A DNA stretch of 40,763 bases, taken from assembly GCA_015680685.1 (NCBI GenBank), contig MNCI01013583.1:759244-800006 (forward strand), written 5' to 3'. The notes beneath the pieces were generated by a model. It was not told the origin of the DNA and did not search any database. It saw only the letters and a list, made by a program, of their open reading frames with translations. The translations under genes and the position numbers were made by a program. Below are positions 12,040-23,107 of this stretch, piece after piece. Within the stretch, counting starts at the first letter, position 1; every line of letters begins with the position of its first letter. Source of the stretch: Gnetum montanum. Its lineage: Eukaryota > Streptophyta > Gnetopsida > Gnetales > Gnetaceae.

Positions 12040-14260
12040 AAGCATGCTTGATCTTTTAGATCTTTCCCTTCCAACTTAGTCATGGGGGAGATGGCCATTC
12101 ATGTTGAGATTTTACAAAGTGGCTCCTTGGTTTTTTTTTTTAACTTTTCTTGTTTTATATTGTCTTTCGTATGTTTTCCATTTTCTTGGGTATTTTACAT
12201 TTTTTTTGTAATTTTCTTTAGTTTTATTTATTTGAATTTTTCTTACATCCCTTTATTTTTTTATTGCCATCAAGACTTTTGTGCCAACTATAGCTGCTAT
12301 CAATGGTGGTTTGAAACTTTATTGAGTACTTGATTACGAAATGACTGGATTTCATTTTAGAATATTGATGTTTACTAATGAAACATTTATTCTTTCCATG
12401 TCATCAAGTAGTGAGTCCATGTCATCGACCACTCCACTCAACTCTATGGTATTTCCTCATTTGGAACCATGAAGTTCCTTTTTAATAAAAACTTATAATG
12501 AATTGCTAAACTTTGTACTTTCCAAACATGGGACGAATTAAGTGGGTTGACAAGGGTGTAACTTCAAAGGAGTTTGTCACTTTTGTACCTACCTACCATA
12601 TGAATTACATGAGTATTTGCATGGACTTCTTACCATTCCTCCATAGACTAATTAATAGGAAGCAATGTCTTTGCATGGTGTGGTTTCCATTTGAATAATA
12701 ATAATAATAATGATGGAAATTCAAAGCACACCCCCGTAGACACAATAATAAGCTACAAGCACTAGTTATGGGGCTAGAAAGACATGTTACCCATGCTTGA
12801 AGGCACCCTCTAACTAAGGCCCTCTTCACTTTCTACTTCTCTTTTCTTCTACTTTAGGAATGGTGAGTGGTATGTAGGGATGTTCTTATTTCTTAGAGGA
12901 TGGAATGGTCTAAAGTGTCAATGTGAAGTCATTGGAAGTGGATGGTCTTAATTTGGACTAAGAAAGGAAGTTCTCAGGTCATAATTAATCACATCTTCCA
13001 CAAGGAACTTCATGTGCCCACCATGGATAACTCCATTTCATATTCTCTCTCATCCACCAATTCTTTCAATAAACCACCTCACTATCTCTTTTCATGACTG
13101 TTTTGATGGGATCAATGGTAAATAGTTGAAACTCTTTGATGATTTCTTTGGTGATTTGGTCTTTAACAATCCACAACCATTAATCATTCTTGGGGCCCAT
13201 GGACTTAGTTTGATAGCATGTAAGGGCATTAAGGGCATGAGCTTGCTATGGGGAGGAACCACTTGCATAATCCTTGGTTCAAATGGTTAAACTCCTAATC
13301 CCTTAGCCATTTTGCTCTCAAAATCTTTTGTTTTCCATCGTGAATGCATCTAGTTCCTATCCTCCTTGGCACATTAATCTCCTAAAAATCTACATTTGCC
13401 ACATATTATAAGCCCTCTTCAAGCATTCCTGGTTATTCTAGGCTTTCTAGCTTTCTCTAGACTTCAATTTTATGCAAAAACTAATTATCTTAGTTTCTAA
13501 AGTGTAAAATTTTTTATTTTTGGCTGTATTGATGCATCCCTATTGATGTAGCTCAAAAATACTATATATACATGTCAAAGCTTATCTAATTTTTGCCATT
13601 TTCTCACAAACTTTGAGGGAGTTTTTATTGTTTTCGAAGCTTAGACCCTTCTAGAGCCCATATCTCCCAAATCGCTTGACCAAATCACTCTATTCTTTGA
13701 TCCTGTAGCTACCAGAGGTGAGCTTTACATTGTGGGGGCTACAAACCATAGGTTTTTTTGATAGAAAATTGTTTAAAATTTTTCTAACTTCCACAAGGTT
13801 TAACTGATAAAATAATTGTACAAATCACTAACTCATGTAACTCAAACCTTACCAATGAACTCTAGTAGCTAATCAAATAAAATAATATTAAAATAATCAA
13901 TGTGCCATAATCACAACTTAGACTAAGTATAAATGGCCAAGGAGACAAGGTATCAAAGTTCTCTAAGTTACACATTAAAAGCTAATCCTTGGTTATGTTA
14001 TGATTAGAGATGAGATCGAGATCCAAAAGACCATAGGAGGAAGGATCATCCCAACCAAGGGTCAAGCAATCAAGAGGGAGAAGGGGCTAGTAGTCATAGT
14101 AGCCCTAAGAAGAAGCAACTGAAACACATGCCACAAGACCTCTTCAGGAGGATCCTGAAGTGGAATTTGATTGCCAAATTTCCATAATTGAAATTAGGCA
14201 GTCATAGCGAGGTGAGATGCCTTGGCCTAGACTAAACCTAGAAGTCACCTTGATCGAGGC
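12040..14260 (+). other. Post-integrase spacer of the gypsy element
   Basis: A T-rich tract at 12125-12270 follows integrase, as often seen in plant gypsy elements with a spacer before an extra gene. An (AAT)n microsatellite lies at 12694-12714. Open frames at 12082-12333 and 12513-12698 are composition-driven, and no domain was recognised. Confidence 0.5.
12694..12714. repeat. (AAT)n microsatellite
   Basis: AATAATAATAATAATAAT is directly visible. Confidence 0.9.
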
Positions 14261-14269
14261 TTTCTTAAA

Positions 14270-15062
14270 GTAAATTTACACTAAGGAGATCCAAAGTTTA
14301 GTTCTCCAAGAACTTAACTTTGGTCCCTTCTTGGACTTGGAACCAGGAGAGGTAAAAACTCAGCTTCAAGCCTCTCCCATGTGACCTATCCTCACTTCTA
14401 GTGGGGAATGGTACTTGGAAGAGATGTACCTCTTCTGAAATAATAGGCAAGTAGATGCCTCAGTCAAGATTAAGGAAATTAGTGTGTCCTATTCAATTGA
14501 GGCCATCTTAGAGGCCCTCAGGTTATTGGATACTAGGGCAAACTTAGCAGAGATCTCAATGTAGGTGGATCCAAACATGAAGAAGGAAAGGATCCAATGA
14601 TGTTATGCAGTGGATCAAAAGGAGTATAGTGCACTCACTAAGGAAGAGAAGGCCTATGTCAAAATTCATGCCTATCACCTCAATCCAACGGTGAGGCTAA
14701 GTAAAATCATAGCCTTCTATACCCATGGGTGTGTTGCTCTAAGTGATAAATTCCTAGTCAACATTCCACAAGTCATATTCTTGGAGATCGAGAAAAGGTT
14801 CTACGAGAATGAGCGTAGGAGGAAGACATTCCCATTTCCTTGCCTCATTAGAAAACTTTATAGAAGGGGAGGCATAGCCCATTACACTAATGATGCACTT
14901 CGTCATGCTCTTGCTGCATCTTGGTAGGAGATGATAAAGGACAAAGTATCTACCAAGCTGTAAGAAGAGGAGTGGCCACCACCACCACCAACTCAAGAAA
15001 CAATGCCAGAGGCTCATGCTACCATCAAGCACATGCATAAGCTCTATGAGCAACTCTTGTAG
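14270..15062 (+). pseudogene. Post-integrase accessory ORF of Athila-like element (plant transposon protein type)
   Basis: The longest clean part (14610-14924, 105 codons) contains YVKIHAYHLNPTVRLSKIIA and FPFPCLIRKLYRRGGIAHY. This resembles the extra protein encoded after integrase in Athila-class elements, where it sits in the env position. Upstream (14270-14600) the same frame can be followed through several stops; downstream comes an acidic, Pro-rich tail coded by a CCA repeat near 14978. The function of this protein family is not established, and nothing here shows membrane segments. The family name is from recollection of its general look, so treat it as tentative. Confidence 0.55.
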
Positions 15063-15149
15063 TAGCAGTAGGAAGGACCAAGTGGTGGGGATCCATCAGT
15101 TTACCGACCAGCTTTGAGCCATTTGAATAAGGTTACTTGAACAATAAGC

Positions 15150-15840
15150 TAGTTGTAGGAAATTGCATTGATATTCTTTGCCCAAAGGATGTAGGTACCT
15201 GCAAGGTTAAGTCTAAGTGCTTAGGAAGTGGCCATAGCTTTCCTGCGTCGACGCGGCCCCGTTTACGCAGTCGCCTACCCCGGCCTATAAATAAGAGGGC
15301 CTTCCACCTCATTTAGACATCCCTTCGGTAGCATAGCGAAGCCCTTACATTTTGTTTCCATAGAAGTTAGAATATTTTCCTAGTGCATGACCGCAGTGTG
15401 ATGCTTGTAATTGTATGGAACCTTTATTCGAGTGTGATGTACTTGGAGACGCACATGATCGGCAATAAAGATCGAGATTACTTCATCATTGCAGCATTCA
15501 CTTAGTTTAATTGTTTANNNNNNNNNNNNNNNNNNNNNNNNNNNNNGGATGCTCATTGCACTTAGGTTAGCTTAGACTTCATTTCCTATTACTCATTAGT
15601 TTAATCAATATTATCTTCCATTGTCTCTAGGAGTAGCACTAATTTAGGATCACATCATACGCCTCACTCTAGACTAAACCATACGTGACAAAGCAAATAC
15701 TAGTCCTGGTGGGAAGACAACAAACTGCGATCAACGTGTAACTATCTAGATACCACAACTAGCCTGTCCACGGAGTTCGACCGGATCGTGCGTGAATGCT
15801 CGTATTCGTATGGTTGGGCGTAGGGGTACCTAGCTACTCA
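15150..15840 (+). repeat. Second, related LTR, CpG-rich, containing an N gap
   Basis: It shares landmarks with the old LTR: a TATA box (TATAAATA, 15286-15293), TTTATTCGAGTGTGATGTAC next to AATAAAG, and GTATGGTTGGGCGTAGGGG near its end. It keeps many CpG sites (for example GCGTCGACGCGG at 15245-15256), so it is probably younger. It ends CTACTCA at 15840, immediately followed by old LTR sequence (TTAATTAGTCAATAAC). Its left end was not found. It may be a nested solo LTR or part of a recombined element. Confidence 0.65.
15518..15546. other. Assembly gap (29 N)
   Basis: A run of N lies inside the CpG-rich LTR, so its true length and internal match to other LTRs cannot be judged. Confidence 0.99.
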
Positions 15841-16548
15841 TTAATTAGTCAATAACTTAGCTAAGTTCTTGCAGTTTCTTCTCGCCAAAGTTAGAATAAT
15901 TTGTAAGTGCCCACAATAGGAGTTCCTCAGTGCCCATAGTAGGAGTCAAGGATTATACAAATCATTATTTGAGGACCAATGTACCTAGACACATTGATGT
16001 GATGGTAATATAGATGAGATTCTTGATATACCTTACAACACTTGGAAATAGATTAATGTCTACTTTTATGCAATTTACTATTCATGCACTTTACTTCCAT
16101 GTTCTTAATTAATTATTGCACTTAATTAACATACATAAGTATGACCACCTCAAGCATAACGTTAATGCTTGGTAATCCTAGTAGTGCTATCCTTTAGTAA
16201 CCTAGTAGCATTGTAACACATTCAGGATGTGTATGGAAGGTGTGACCATATACTTATGTTAGGAAATAGGCTAGGACATTAGATAATTACTTAGATTAAT
16301 TCTAAATAAATTACTTTGTTCCATGCTTAGGATAATTAGATAAAAATAATACAAATCATGTGCCTTGGCCCCACTTAACCATATGCTTGCACTTACACAG
16401 GTGTAGCCATGAAGACAATGATCACATCCTTAAGTCACTATCTTTACTATTGGAATTTAGAGAGCTAAAGTTCATGAAATTTAACTAGATCACTAGTGAA
16501 CACTTGTGATTCATATGGTTGGGTGTAGGGTATACTTACCGCTCATCA
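15839..16548 (+). repeat. 3' LTR of the gypsy element, U3 missing
   Basis: Aligns base by base with about 7162-7856 of the 5' LTR, ending GCTCATCA. The first hundred or so bases of the 5' LTR (U3 and TATA box) have no counterpart, because the CpG-rich LTR sits there instead. A small local duplication of CCCACAATAGGAGT / CCCATAGTAGGAGT occurs at about 15910-15950. Confidence 0.85.
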
Positions 16549-16553
16549 CATGG
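16549..16553. repeat. Target-site duplication, right (CATGG)
   Basis: Matches 7057-7061 exactly and fixes the right end of the gypsy element at 16548. Confidence 0.8.
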
Positions 16554-16694
16554 TCTTGTGAATCCTCAAGAACTACTTTGAAGAATTTGTCTTGCCTTGA
16601 GATGTACAAGCTATGAGTGTATGTAATGACAAGGTGTTGGAACTCGAAATAAATGAAGCATAGGTACACCCCAAGATTTATAAAAGTTTATAAT

Positions 16695-17600
16695 TGCTGA
16701 GTAATAAGTATTCCCTATGCCCAACCATACAAACACAAGGATGTACACACTATTTAGTCCAATTAAGTGAACTCCTTCTACCTAAATAGCTTTTATCCTA
16801 GATAGTCAAACTTGAGGTTACTAGTTGTTGTCTTCCCCATCATCACTTATGTCAGTTCCATCTAAATGATGAACTATAATTGAGGTGTAAGATATTTGTA
16901 TTTATGATTTTATTATTTTTATCTTTAAAAGTATTATGAGGGTAAAGTAATTGAAATATTAAAATTTAACTAATTAATGGGACTAAAGGTAATCTAAACT
17001 ATCCTAAACGTAGAGCATCCATTTCCATGTTTTGTACACATTCTAAATTTATACTAATGATGTTGGGTTACCAAGTGTTTACTACTAGACATCCCAAGTA
17101 TTCATTGTTGGGATTACCAAAATTAGTATATTATGCTCAAAGTGGTCGTACTCTTGTTACTATGGAATAAAATATTAAATGCTGAAGTATAGAAAAGTAA
17201 AGTGTAGGTAAAGTAAAGTGATGGTATGTAAATTGAATGCTAATCTAAGTGCTGTAATGATGAGAAGAAATCTTGATTTTATTTCTATCATGCAAAAGTA
17301 TCTAGGTGCATCTTTTACTTGAATAAAACTTAGTACAATCAATTTAATTCATACCATGGGCACTCATAGGGAAATTTTACCAAGTCTTATGAAAGAAACC
17401 TACAAGAGCTTTACTAAAATAATGATCAATAGTGTCATAAATGTAGCTGGTATGTGCATTTATAAAATCTTAGGGAGGATTAGTGTCAATGTATATGAAT
17501 TAATGCATCCAAGGATGCATCAACGAGAATGCGTTGGTGAGGTTGCATCAACGAACATGCATCAATGTAGCCAACTTATTTAAACTTCATCATACCCCCA
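16695..17600 (-). repeat. LTR of the same gypsy family, minus orientation
   Basis: Read on the minus strand it starts TGGGGGTATGATGAAG (17600) and ends CTCAGCA (16695). It carries family landmarks in order: GCATGTTCGTTGATGC, a weak TATA-like TTTTATAAATG, GAGTACGACCACTTTGAGC, CTTGGTAACCC and TATGGTTGGGCATAGGG. No primer site follows it and the flanks (ATAAT, TGACT) do not match, so it could be a solo LTR with lost duplication or a broken element end. Confidence 0.75.
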
Positions 17601-17674
17601 TGACTAACTAAAAACTTGTCCTTGAGTGAACAATAAAAATGGAGTAACTTCTCTAAAATATTTCACATCTAAAC

Positions 17675-17905
17675 AGTGCAACTTCGATGAAAATTAATAT
17701 GATATTGATCTTTGTAGCCTGGATCAATAGAAATCAACAAGATTTAGAATCTCTCAAATGCCTTGATTTTTATTAGTGTAATCATGATAAGAATTAATAG
17801 TTATATTGATCTTCATAGCCTAGATATATAAGAATCAATATGTCACTAAATTTTCTGAACAACTTGATTTTTATCAGTGTAGCTTTGATAAGCATCAACA
17901 TGGTA
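17675..17905. repeat. Degenerate tandem repeat, about 100-bp period
   Basis: The block AGTGYAACTTCGATAAGAATTAAT-like, followed by TTGATCTTYRTAGCCTRGAT, recurs about 2.5 times (near 17675, 17775 and 17873). Phrases such as CCTTGATTTTTATTAGTGTA and CTTGATTTTTATCAGTGTA show the period. Confidence 0.6.
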
Positions 17906-17989
17906 CAAGTATGGATCTAATGGAAGACTCCATAGATAATTTTCATTTGTTAAATGTCTTAGTTTATTTTTAGGTGCCCAAGGCAAGTA

Positions 17990-18610
17990 GTTGAAAATCA
18001 CTCCATTACACCTAGAGGCTAACTACAAAGAGTGAATCAACCACATGGATGTAGCAGTGCTCTAGCAGCTAGAGGCCATGGATTGCAAGATTTTTGTCTA
18101 GTTGCCACTTGATTGGTATGTGTAGGAGGAGGTTTTGGAATTCTATCAAAATCTCAAATGTCACTTATTTAAGGTTGATCCTTTGGAGTGCTACTAGGTG
18201 TCTTCCATTTGGAATACACAAGTGAAGGTCATGACAACCAAGCTACAATAATGGTTTAGACTGCCAGCCCAAGGTAACAACATCTTCAAGTCGAAGGTAA
18301 GCACCAAAGAAAAGTATGAATTGTTCCACCAACTCATTTGTGAGAGTAACAGTGGTCAATTGCAAAATCAAGGCCTACACTTTTTGAACCTTTGGCCAGA
18401 GCATAAGGTGATGGTGAGGATGTTTGTAATTAATGTCCTTCCATTGACTCATACCACCTATGTACTCAACCCTGCACTTTGAGTGATGAAGCCGCTGAAC
18501 TACAGGAAGGAAGCAAATTTTGCTTACCTGTCAATCAAGTACCTAGTCTATCATTTCAATGATGATGCTCTAAAGTTATGCTACTCTTTTTTCATCTTAG
18601 TGATCCTATA
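17990..18610 (+). pseudogene. Retroelement-type coding remnant, family uncertain
   Basis: A single plus-strand frame can be followed for about 200 codons through scattered stops. It reads like protein (for example FYQNLKCHLFKVDPLECY, WNTQVKVMTTKLQ, QGLHFLNLWPEHKVMVRMF). It lies between two minus-strand LTR pieces of the Athila-like family and may be the upstream part of the accessory protein remnant at 14270-15062. No domain was identified with certainty. Confidence 0.4.
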
Positions 18611-18654
18611 AAATTGCAGAGTTCCTAAGTTGTAGACTAACACAAATGTACATT

Positions 18655-18859
18655 AGTGTTGATGTATACGTGCCATAAATGCATCCAATAGTGTCATGAA
18701 TGTAGCTAGTATGCACATTTATATAGGCTTAGGGAGGATCAGAGTCGATGTATATGTGCCAATGCATCCAAGGATGCATCAACAAGAATGCATTGGTGAG
18801 GTTGCATCGATAGACATGCATCGATGCAGCCAACTTATTTATACTTCATCATACCCCCA
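18655..18859 (-). repeat. Truncated LTR (U3 and TATA) of the same family, minus orientation
   Basis: It repeats 17430-17600 closely: the same CATCATACCCCCA terminus, the paired GCATCCAAGGATGCATCAA block and a better-kept TATATAAATG on the minus strand (18718-18726). It stops before the rest of the LTR. Confidence 0.75.
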
Positions 18860-19340
18860 TTAAAGAATCATTATAAAGAATTCCTACAACTAGCTTATAC
18901 TATAGAGGATTAATGAAGATTTGAAACCATTAACGTTACTTCCCTTAAGCAAAGATAATAATTCAAATGCCTTATGATCCTTATGCATGTCTAAATATTA
19001 TTATCTTCTTTAAAGTAGCTTTATTATTATAGTTTCATGGCCTGACAAAAATACTAGTAACATAATCAAAACTAATGTTGAAAAGTAGGTTATATCTTAT
19101 GATAAATATTTTTAATGTAAGGTTAAGTAGCAGAGAAATAGTAATGCATCAATTGCTTGTAAATCTAGCTTTGCTATAAGTGTTGGCAACTTGCCACAAC
19201 TTTCTATTACAGATTTCTATTACTACCTCAAATCCCTTTTCTATTTTAAGTTTGAGCATAAATATTAAAAGTGATGTAAATGTTATCACAGTTGAGATCA
19301 TCCTTCCTACTAATAATTAATTTTCCTCTCTTGATTTTTT
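18860..19340. other. AT-rich DNA, no gene seen
   Basis: No domain or repeat was recognised between the LTR fragment and the LINE remnant. The right end may include unrecognisable 5' parts of that LINE. Confidence 0.5.
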
Positions 19341-21200
19341 AAGATATTGTTCTTCTAAATTTAGATTATGCAAAAGATTATGATATGATGAAGTGCCCTT
19401 TCATATTGGTTATTTCACAAAAGTTAGGCTTGAGTTCTTATTTTATCTCACATGTTAGATTGCTATTTTCCTCTACTAGTACAAGATATCCATCAACAAG
19501 AGCTATTCTTTTGTTATTACTCTTCAAAAATTAGCTAAGAAAGGTCGTCCTCTTCCTCCTTACCTTTTTATTCTTGTCATTGAAGCTTTTGGTTCATTTT
19601 TAAAGCAAGATCTCTTTCAAGGCAAGTTCAAAGATTTATCTCTTCCTAATGTTTAGCACTAAATTATCAATAGCCACTTTGCAAATGATAGTTTTCTTTT
19701 ATTAAGAGCAATTGAAGATAACTTAAATACTACCCTTCACTATATTCAAGTTTAACGTAAAGCCTTTGGTTCAACTATTAATTAGAAAAAAACTCATGTT
19801 ATGAGATCCAAGCTTGAAGATATTTCCTTTGAGCTTTCTACTTTATCTTGGACTTGGATTCAACCTTCTAAGTTTATCATTTTGCTAGGCATTCCTTTTT
19901 GTTTCTTACCTTTTGCCAGTCAATTTTAGGAGAAATTTTTTCATAAAGATTGTTAGAAAATCATTAAGTAGGTTGGCAAATTGTTATCTTTAGTAGAAAA
20001 ATCTATTATTCCCTCTATAATTTTGTAGTCTACTCATGTCTTATTATTCATGTATGGATCCTTCTAAAAGATTATATGAGTAGCTAGAGCAACTTATTAG
20101 TTCATGTTTTTGAGGAAATAATGATACTATTCATTATTTTACTTGAGGCAATTGGGAACTTTGTATTCTTGACAAAAAAAGTTGGCAATTTGGATTTTTC
20201 TTTAACTTACTATTTAAAAAATTACTTGCTATGAATTAATTTCAAGATATTTTCAAGGTGATTAAAGTTAGAAATTGCTTATTAGACATTGACTTAAATG
20301 TGGTTGTATAGCTAATTCAAAATTTTGGTTTAATACTTGATGAGAAAATTGGATTATTATCTTTGCTAACATTAAAATTGGAGGATCATTTTTGTGTCAA
20401 CAGATTTTAATAGGTTGGCAACATATTAATTCTTATTTCGAATGGCACCCTTTGCAACATTCATGGAATTCCATTAAATGGATGTATGTCTAGTAGGCTT
20501 TTTGTTGTAGAAATAGTGGTACTTTAGCTATGTATGATTCTCACATGAAAAGGATTAAATTTAATCATAAAGAAATTCTTCATATTGTAGGTTTTTCCTC
20601 TAATGCAGTCTATGTCATTGGAATGGAAAGAATTCTAAGATAAATTCAATTTAAATAAAACAAATAAGGCCTATTTTTAGGCTCTTCATGATAAGTGTTT
20701 GGTAGTTTTCTTAGGATCTTCTTCTCAAATATCATATTGTTTTTGGGATAACTGGGTTTAGCCTGATGATGTTAAAATATTTCATTTTTCTATTACAAAA
20801 TGGTAGTAGTTATTTGATAGAGAGAAAGTTCATTTTGATATCCTTGATGGAACACTCAATATATTGAAAATGATTAGATAGAAAGGTTTAAGAACTTATG
20901 GAAACTTGGGGTGTAGCCGAAAGTGCAATTCTTTGCTTGGTCTTCATTATACAGAGGCGTTCCTATCGCTTGTCAATTGTAACTTCTTTATTTTGATAAT
21001 CTAGTTTGTCTAGTTTTCTCTCATGAAGACTCTAATAAGCATGTTTTTCTTTATTATTCTTTTGCTCAAGTTTCACAATGATGTTTTTCAATTCTTGGAT
21101 TTCAAAAATTCCAAAATTATTGTACTTATGCCATTTGTGTTGGGAAAATAAAAAATGGCACTTTAATATATTTTAAAATATACTTAGGCTTGATGTCCTA
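19340..21200 (+). pseudogene. L1-like LINE ORF2 remnant: reverse transcriptase to zinc-binding C-terminus
   Basis: The reverse transcriptase starts with NLDYAKDYDMMKCPFILV (about 19355), matching the LDYAKAYD block of the LINE at the left edge. It continues through GRPLPPYLFILV (19543 onward) and FANDSFLLL (19674 onward), where the catalytic FADD has become FAND. The C-terminal zf-RVT-type region is seen as NLWKLGV, PKVQFFAWSSLYRGVPIA near 20890-20980. Many stops and shifts occur throughout. The endonuclease and ORF1 were not found upstream, so the copy looks 5'-truncated, as is common for LINEs. Confidence 0.82.
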
Positions 21201-21476
21201 ATTTGCATTTGGAAGCATAGATGTGGTACATTCTATAATATAGAGCTTCAATTTTGAGATGAAGTTGAATCTTTATATGGAGTGTTTATTTCAAGTTCAT
21301 GGTAAGAGAAGAAAGTATCTTATGAATAACAATTCTCACTTTTCTTCCTCATTTACATGGAGATTTTCTAGAATTAGTTAAAAGGATAAAACAACTTTTG
21401 ACATCCCCAAAACCGTCAAGTCTTTCCTTTCTTTCTCCACCCTTTCATTAATGTTTTAAAATTATAATATAACTAG

Positions 21477-21535
21477 ATTTGAACCCATGATTTGCAACTT
21501 TTAAATCACAAATCCTACCATTAGGGTAACACCTC
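21477..21535 (-). repeat. tRNA-like A/B-box remnant, possible SINE head
   Basis: On the minus strand, CCTAATGGTAGGATTTGTG looks like an A-box region, and GGTTCAAATC follows at about tRNA spacing as a B box. There is no complete cloverleaf. It lies just downstream of the RTE remnant, whose machinery could mobilise such elements. Assignment as a SINE is inference. Confidence 0.4.
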
Positions 21536-21719
21536 ATTGTTATTATTTTATTATTATTACCTTTTTCTAACTACTACTCACTATCATAAACCATTATTAA
21601 CCACACTACTATACTATTATCAGTTTAGAAACATTTCAAGTTGGTCTTAAATTTTACTACTAGATTACTAGTGATCCAAATTACATTATTAAAAATTAAG
21701 GAGAACATTAATTAAATTC

Positions 21720-22800
21720 TAGCCTTGCCCCAACAAAATGGGGTTGGTTACATGGATTCTATTTTTACCATTTGCCTCTATGAAGAGTTGGATTTTATCT
21801 ATGTGAAATTTTTTCAAATCATCTTTAATCAATTTTCCCATGTCTTTTTTAGTTTTCCTTTTGATGGCTTTCTTGAAATAGTGATGTAGCAACCTTTTTT
21901 TTTTCATAACCTAGTGATTTGATTTCTTTACACATGACCAAACAATCTAAAACATCATTATTGTAACTTATCTAAAATAAAATCCACTCCAAACCTTCCT
22001 CCAATGTTTATATTAGGCAATTTATCTCTTCTTTTAAATTTCAAAATCAAAGCATTTGCACTTCTACCACACTAATTTGTTGTTCTTGCCTCTTTTGTAC
22101 AATCCAACATTTAACACCATATAAGATAGTAAGCCATATTACTATTTTATAAAACTTTCTCTTTAGTTTTATTTGAATTATGTTATTGCATAAAATTACC
22201 TTATTTTTTATCCATTTTAACTATCATACCTCAATCTTATTTCATATATTTTTATTAATTTCACCATTTGATTGGACCATTGATCCTAAATAGCAAAATT
22301 TTTTGTAGTAAGGAAATTTTTTGCCTTAAATTATTACTTCTATTTAATCTCTATTTATGCTTTAATTAAAATTACATTTCATATATACTATCTTACTTCT
22401 ACCTATTTATAAGCTTTTTGATTCTAGAGCATGTCTCCACTTTTCTATTTTAGAAACAATATTTTCTTGGATTGTATCCACCAACACAATAACATCTACA
22501 AATAACATATATCAAAAAAAATTTATTTTGTATTTACTTTGTTAATTCAACCATAACAATAGCAAAGAAGTATGGGCTAAATGCATACTATTGATGAAGA
22601 CAATTAGAATTCTACAAGATGTTCTAATTCTAGTAGTAGCTTCTTTATATATGTTCTAAATCATTTTTATATATTTATTAAGAATATTTTTCCTTTGTAA
22701 GATCTACTAAATAATATTTCTAAATTCTGTATCATATGATCTTTCCATGTCAATGAAGATCATGTATATATTTTCTCTATGTTTTCTGAATTTTTTCATT
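21720..22800 (-). pseudogene. RTE-type LINE remnant: reverse transcriptase and C-terminus
   Basis: On the minus strand, KHRENIYMIFIDMERSYD (about 22780-22725) is the first reverse transcriptase block, and MLFVDVIVLVDTIQENI (about 22510-22460) is the catalytic block with FADD changed to FVDV. The end at 21870-21722 reads KRKTKKDMGKLIKDDLKKF then NRIHVTNPILLGQG, the typical RTE-clade C-terminus close to the 3' end. Stops and frameshifts abound. This clade is distinct from the L1-like copies in the window. Confidence 0.82.
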
Positions 22801-22809
22801 ACTTACAAT

Positions 22810-23107
22810 GGTGTTTATCAACTAGAATGTTCTTGGAAGAAAGCATACCTTTGAGAAAGTAGAAAAACATTCTCACTAGTCTAAAATAACATGAAGGAGT
22901 CATAAAAAATAATAGAATTAAAAAAATCCTATTGGTGGAACATGTCAATACTTTCTTAACAAATAAAACTAAACATACATGATAACTAAATTCTTAGCCA
23001 GGATAAAAAATCATCTAGAGAGAAAAATTAGAGAGTGCATAGAGAGAAAACTAGATCCCAATAATGTAAACAGAGATGGAGTTTTAGAGATTAATGAAGG
23101 ATGCTAG
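22810..23107. other. AT-rich DNA, no gene seen
   Basis: Nothing was recognised beyond a purine-rich stretch near 23020-23060. Confidence 0.5.

Larger units (their letters stand above)
7062..16548 (+). mobile_element. Athila-like Ty3/gypsy LTR retrotransposon, decayed and mosaic
   Basis: The outer ends are TGATGA (7062) and TCATCA (16548), a perfect 6-bp inverted pair. They are flanked by the same five bases, CATGG, at 7057-7061 and 16549-16553. Inside are a 5' LTR, a tRNA-Asp-type primer site, gag, protease, integrase, a post-integrase accessory coding remnant and a 3' LTR lacking its U3. Primer type and post-integrase coding region are the basis for calling it Athila-like. Reverse transcriptase, RNase H and the integrase N-terminus are missing between about 11090 and 11240. 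Stop codons are frequent throughout. A second, related LTR lies at about 15150-15840. Confidence 0.88.

Noticed and set aside
12082-12333. Hydrophobic Phe-rich frame resembling a membrane protein
   Set aside because: It is produced by a T-rich tract in the post-integrase spacer; composition alone explains it.
14978-14997. (CCA)n as a functional Pro-rich tract or microsatellite locus
   Set aside because: Too short, and part of a decayed retroelement coding remnant.
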